Under the pieces are notes generated by a model that saw only the letters and a program-made list of their open reading frames with translations, made no database searches and was not told the origin of the DNA. Shown piece by piece: positions 16,881 through 18,932 of a stretch of 18,932 nucleotides of DNA. Numbering within the stretch: the first letter of the stretch is position 1; every line of letters begins with the position of its first letter. This stretch comes from JBBSBY01 sp038205805 (GTDB lineage Bacteria > Desulfobacterota > Desulfomonilia > Desulfomonilales > Desulfomonilaceae), in contig JBBRBO010000076.1 in the NCBI GenBank assembly GCA_038205805.1, positions 1 to 18,932 on the forward strand. Reading direction: 5' to 3'. Position numbers and translations under genes: made by a program.

Positions 16881-17161
16881 TGTTGGATGAGCAGCGAAAT
16901 AGCTTATGTTCTATGAATAACCCTTTCGCGTTCCATCTGATGACAAGTGTTGTACAATTCTGTAATTGTTCACGAGGTCGAGGCCGCCCTGCGCATGCTG
17001 AAGGGCGAAGAAGAGATTCCTCTCCCCTTAGTTTCTCCCCATTAAGCAAAACAGCGCCTGCTGTGGTGAACGCTTACAAACTCTCTTGGGCGGGATTGGT
17101 TGACGCCGGTGTTAAGGCGCAAGGAAACCCGTCCCTTTTGTGTGACGGGCTTGCCCGCCAC

Positions 17162-17212
17162 GCTTTAGCCGCATTTATAGAGCGCCCGCAAGTTGTGACC
17201 TTAAATCGGCGC
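17162..17212. repeat. Duplicated 3'-flank block, copy adjoining the broken AAA ATPase
   Basis: GCTTTAGCCGCATTTATAG, AGCGCCCGCAA and AAATCGGCGC repeat the block at 14540-14600. The spacing between the two blocks is about 2.6 kb, the size of one ATPase gene plus flank, which supports tandem duplication of the whole unit. Confidence 0.75.
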
Positions 17213-17282
17213 CGACGTATTCTATGCGCTTGCAGAAGTCTCGTACGAACTCGGCTCCTGTGCTGTGAAAGGCTTATCCACC

Positions 17283-18630
17283 TTAGAAGCCGATGGCCTT
17301 CTTTCCTGAGTGAAAATGCTTTATGCGAGCTTCTTCTTTCAAAGCTTCGCTCTTATGACGGAGTTTTTCTTTCGGTGCGAAAGCGAACTGCGTTTTAACG
17401 GCGTTGAAGTCGCCGGGAGTTAGATTGTGAATGCCTTTGAGTTCATTCTCTTCCTTCTTGTTGAGCTTGGCCGCTATTCGAGGTCCAAGAATCTTTTTGT
17501 AGAAGAGCCCTACTCCTTCGGGCTTGAGATAGCCGAACTCGAGCTTGTGGTTGAAACGGCGGATGGCGGCGGAATCGAGGTCCGCAAGTCTGTTCGTGGT
17601 ATAGATCGGAATACCGCGAAAACATTCCATCCAGGTAAGGATTTCGTTGACACGTGTTCGCTCCCAGGAATGGAGCGCTCCATCTCGAGAGCCAAGGAGG
17701 CTGTCCGCTTCATCGAAGATGAGTACGGCCTCTTTGGAGGCGGCTTCCTCGAAAGCGTCACGGATGTTTTGTTCGGTTTCGCCTACATACGCGGACATAA
17801 TGTCACTAGTGTGCTTGAAAACGATCTTACGATCAACGTGTCGAGCTATGAAGCGAGCGAAATGGCTTTTACCGGTACCAGGCTGTCCGTGGAAAAGAAG
17901 CGATAGGGAACGAACATCGTTGTTTTCGGGGTTCTGGATGTATTCAGTAAAAGCTGTCGCTTTTGTTAAGAGCGCATCAAGACTACATCCGGCGACATTG
18001 AGTCCTTCAAGGACGAAGCCGGAGGGATCCACCTCGATTGCAGCGAGCTGCGCACGTGGTTTGCCGGCAAAACTCTGATACGCCTCGAGGGAGAGACGAA
18101 CGGCTGTTTGAACCTCTTCCTTATCGTCCGAGCCCATCTCAGCGGTCTTTCTGACCGCTTGTTCCACTACACCGGCGCTGACGGCATGCTGAGCGGCAAG
18201 ATTCTTTCTCTCGGCGCTGGTGAAAAAAGAGTCCAGATGATGATCGACGAGGACCGTATCCAATACTTGTCGGCGTTGAAGAGTGTTGAAAGGCTCAAAA
18301 CGTAGATTATACGAGAAGCGGCGCACCACGGAATCTTCAAGATGTCGAATGGCATTGGCGGTCCAAATCATTCTGATTCCGGGGGTCTCAAGGAATTCAT
18401 GGAGCCAACGTTTATCGGATTTGTTCCCGCTATGGAACCAAGAATTACCGGTGTTGAGCACGGCGTCGCTGTCACCGGCTATGAGTAATACGCCCTCATC
18501 ACTGCCGCCAAGATTCAGGCATGCGTTGAAAGCGGTTCGACGTGGCCGGCCCTCCTCTTTTCCTCCGTGTTCCACAAGAAACACCGGCAGGCCGAGCTTT
18601 TTGCCCAGGCCATAGGCAAAGCTGGTCTTA
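17283..18630 (-). pseudogene. Paralogous double-AAA+ ATPase, cut in Walker A by an IS element
   Basis: The readable part starts at the Lys-Thr of the first Walker A (aag acc agc, KTSFAYGLGKKLGLPVFLVEHGG) and runs to a TAA at 17283, in close alignment with residues 292-738 of the intact neighbour. AAA2 is complete: GQPGTGKS, VLIFDEADS, TTNRLADLD, IRRFNHKLEF. In AAA1 the Walker B is LLIAGDSD: the expected Mg-binding Asp is Gly, so this module had probably lost hydrolysis before the insertion. An IS630-type element begins at 18631, exactly where GGxGKT is expected, so the N-terminal half should lie beyond the element, outside the window. Any product from this part would lack the first nucleotide site. 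Confidence 0.85.
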
Positions 18631-18932
18631 TACCAGTTCGTTTCATTTCAGGTAACTCTCAAGTAAGGGAAATTTGTCATTGACTTCACTAGTTTGGGAT
18701 TTTGTTCCAGTTTGTTGAGTGATCGGCAGAGCGTTTTCTCAAGTTGATCAAGCGAGGTGAAGGCTTTATTCGAGAGATCATTCTCACGTAAATATTCCCA
18801 AATATGCTCCACCGGATTCAGTTCGGGGCTATAGGGCGGAAGATACACCAGGCGAATATTTTCCGGTATCTCCAGAGCGTCTGATGTATGCCAACCCGCT
18901 TGATCTACTATAAGGATAACAAAGTAGTCTTT
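18631..18932 (-). mobile_element. IS630-type insertion sequence, one end only
   Basis: The element starts at TACCAGTTCGTTTC, directly after TTA (18628-18630), and carries a transposase whose stop codon lies 17 nt inside the end. It continues past the right edge, so the other end, the full length and the duplicated target cannot be seen. The junction falls in the Walker A of an AAA ATPase gene. Confidence 0.85.
18648..18932 (-). CDS. IS630-family transposase, C-terminal part
   Basis: The frame is open to the window edge, giving 94 visible residues of the DDE domain. It reads VILIVDQAGWHTS near the edge, with the second catalytic Asp, and then LPPYSPELNPVEHIWEYLRE, with the catalytic Glu and the PYSPxLNPxExxW signature of IS630/Tc1-mariner transposases. 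The GTG at 18848 is internal. It excises and joins DNA at the element ends. The N-terminal HTH and first Asp lie outside the window. The terminal inverted repeat begins 17 nt after the stop. Confidence 0.9.
   Translation of the reverse strand, partial: KDYFVILIVDQAGWHTSDALEIPENIRLVYLPPYSPELNPVEHIWEYLRENDLSNKAFTSLDQLEKTLCRSLNKLEQNPKLVKSMTNFPYLRVT

Larger units (their letters stand above)
16869..17282. other. Intergenic region between the two AAA ATPase genes
   Basis: These 414 bases hold the ribosome site of the downstream AAA gene, a palindrome ACAATTctgtAATTGT at 16954-16969 (about 85 nt before that start, operator-like), the duplicated block at 17162-17212, and a hairpin-like CCCGTC/GACGGG pair near 17129-17149. 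On the - strand the hairpin is followed by GTTTCCTT, a weak terminator candidate for the upstream gene. A -10-like TATAAA at 17174-17179 has no good -35. I see no gene here that I can support. Confidence 0.5.

Noticed and set aside
16847..17398. 183-codon open frame on the + strand between the AAA genes
   Set aside because: It overlaps both ATPase genes, has a Cys/Arg-rich low-complexity product and no ribosome site.

Overview
The window is bacterial: genes are compact, several starts have a Shine-Dalgarno motif, one promoter is near sigma-70 consensus, and there are insertion elements. By eye the GC content is a little above 50%. I see no rRNA, tRNA or lineage marker, so I do not name a taxon. 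Several repeats, an IS disruption and at least one decayed gene suggest a genome open to small mobile elements.

Bases 1-10323 are a surface/exopolysaccharide region, all on the + strand. It starts with the 3' end of a giant repeat protein (alternating cadherin/Ig-like domains), then a GT-C-like membrane glycosyltransferase, a GT4 glycosyltransferase overlapping a polytopic membrane protein (polymerase or GT-C type), a CapA-type metallophosphatase-fold protein and a CapK/PaaK-type adenylate-forming ligase. CapA and CapK are 10 nt apart and probably cotranscribed. Together they suggest assembly and modification of a cell-surface polymer.

Bases 10667-18932 are mostly on the - strand: a Tat-type secreted acetamidase/formamidase homologue, a decayed small gene (12191-12894), an HTH-like/ankyrin-repeat protein, a double-AAA+ ATPase and a tandem paralogue of it. 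The paralogue is cut inside its first Walker A motif by an IS630-type element that runs off the right edge.

The least expected feature is a family of five ~220-bp non-coding elements (3106-3324, 4924-5143, 7562-7783, 10311-10531, 12652-12872). They have ~31-bp imperfect terminal inverted repeats beginning TACCAATG, two strong internal hairpins and 3-bp flanking duplications (TTA, TGA, TTA, plus an imperfect CGA/TGA). They look like MITEs. One sits directly on a stop codon, one supplies a stop codon, and one splits a gene whose reading frame is restored when the element and one TTA copy are removed. Their ends share spaced positions with the end of the IS630-type element at 18631, which is a candidate relative of the mobilising transposon.
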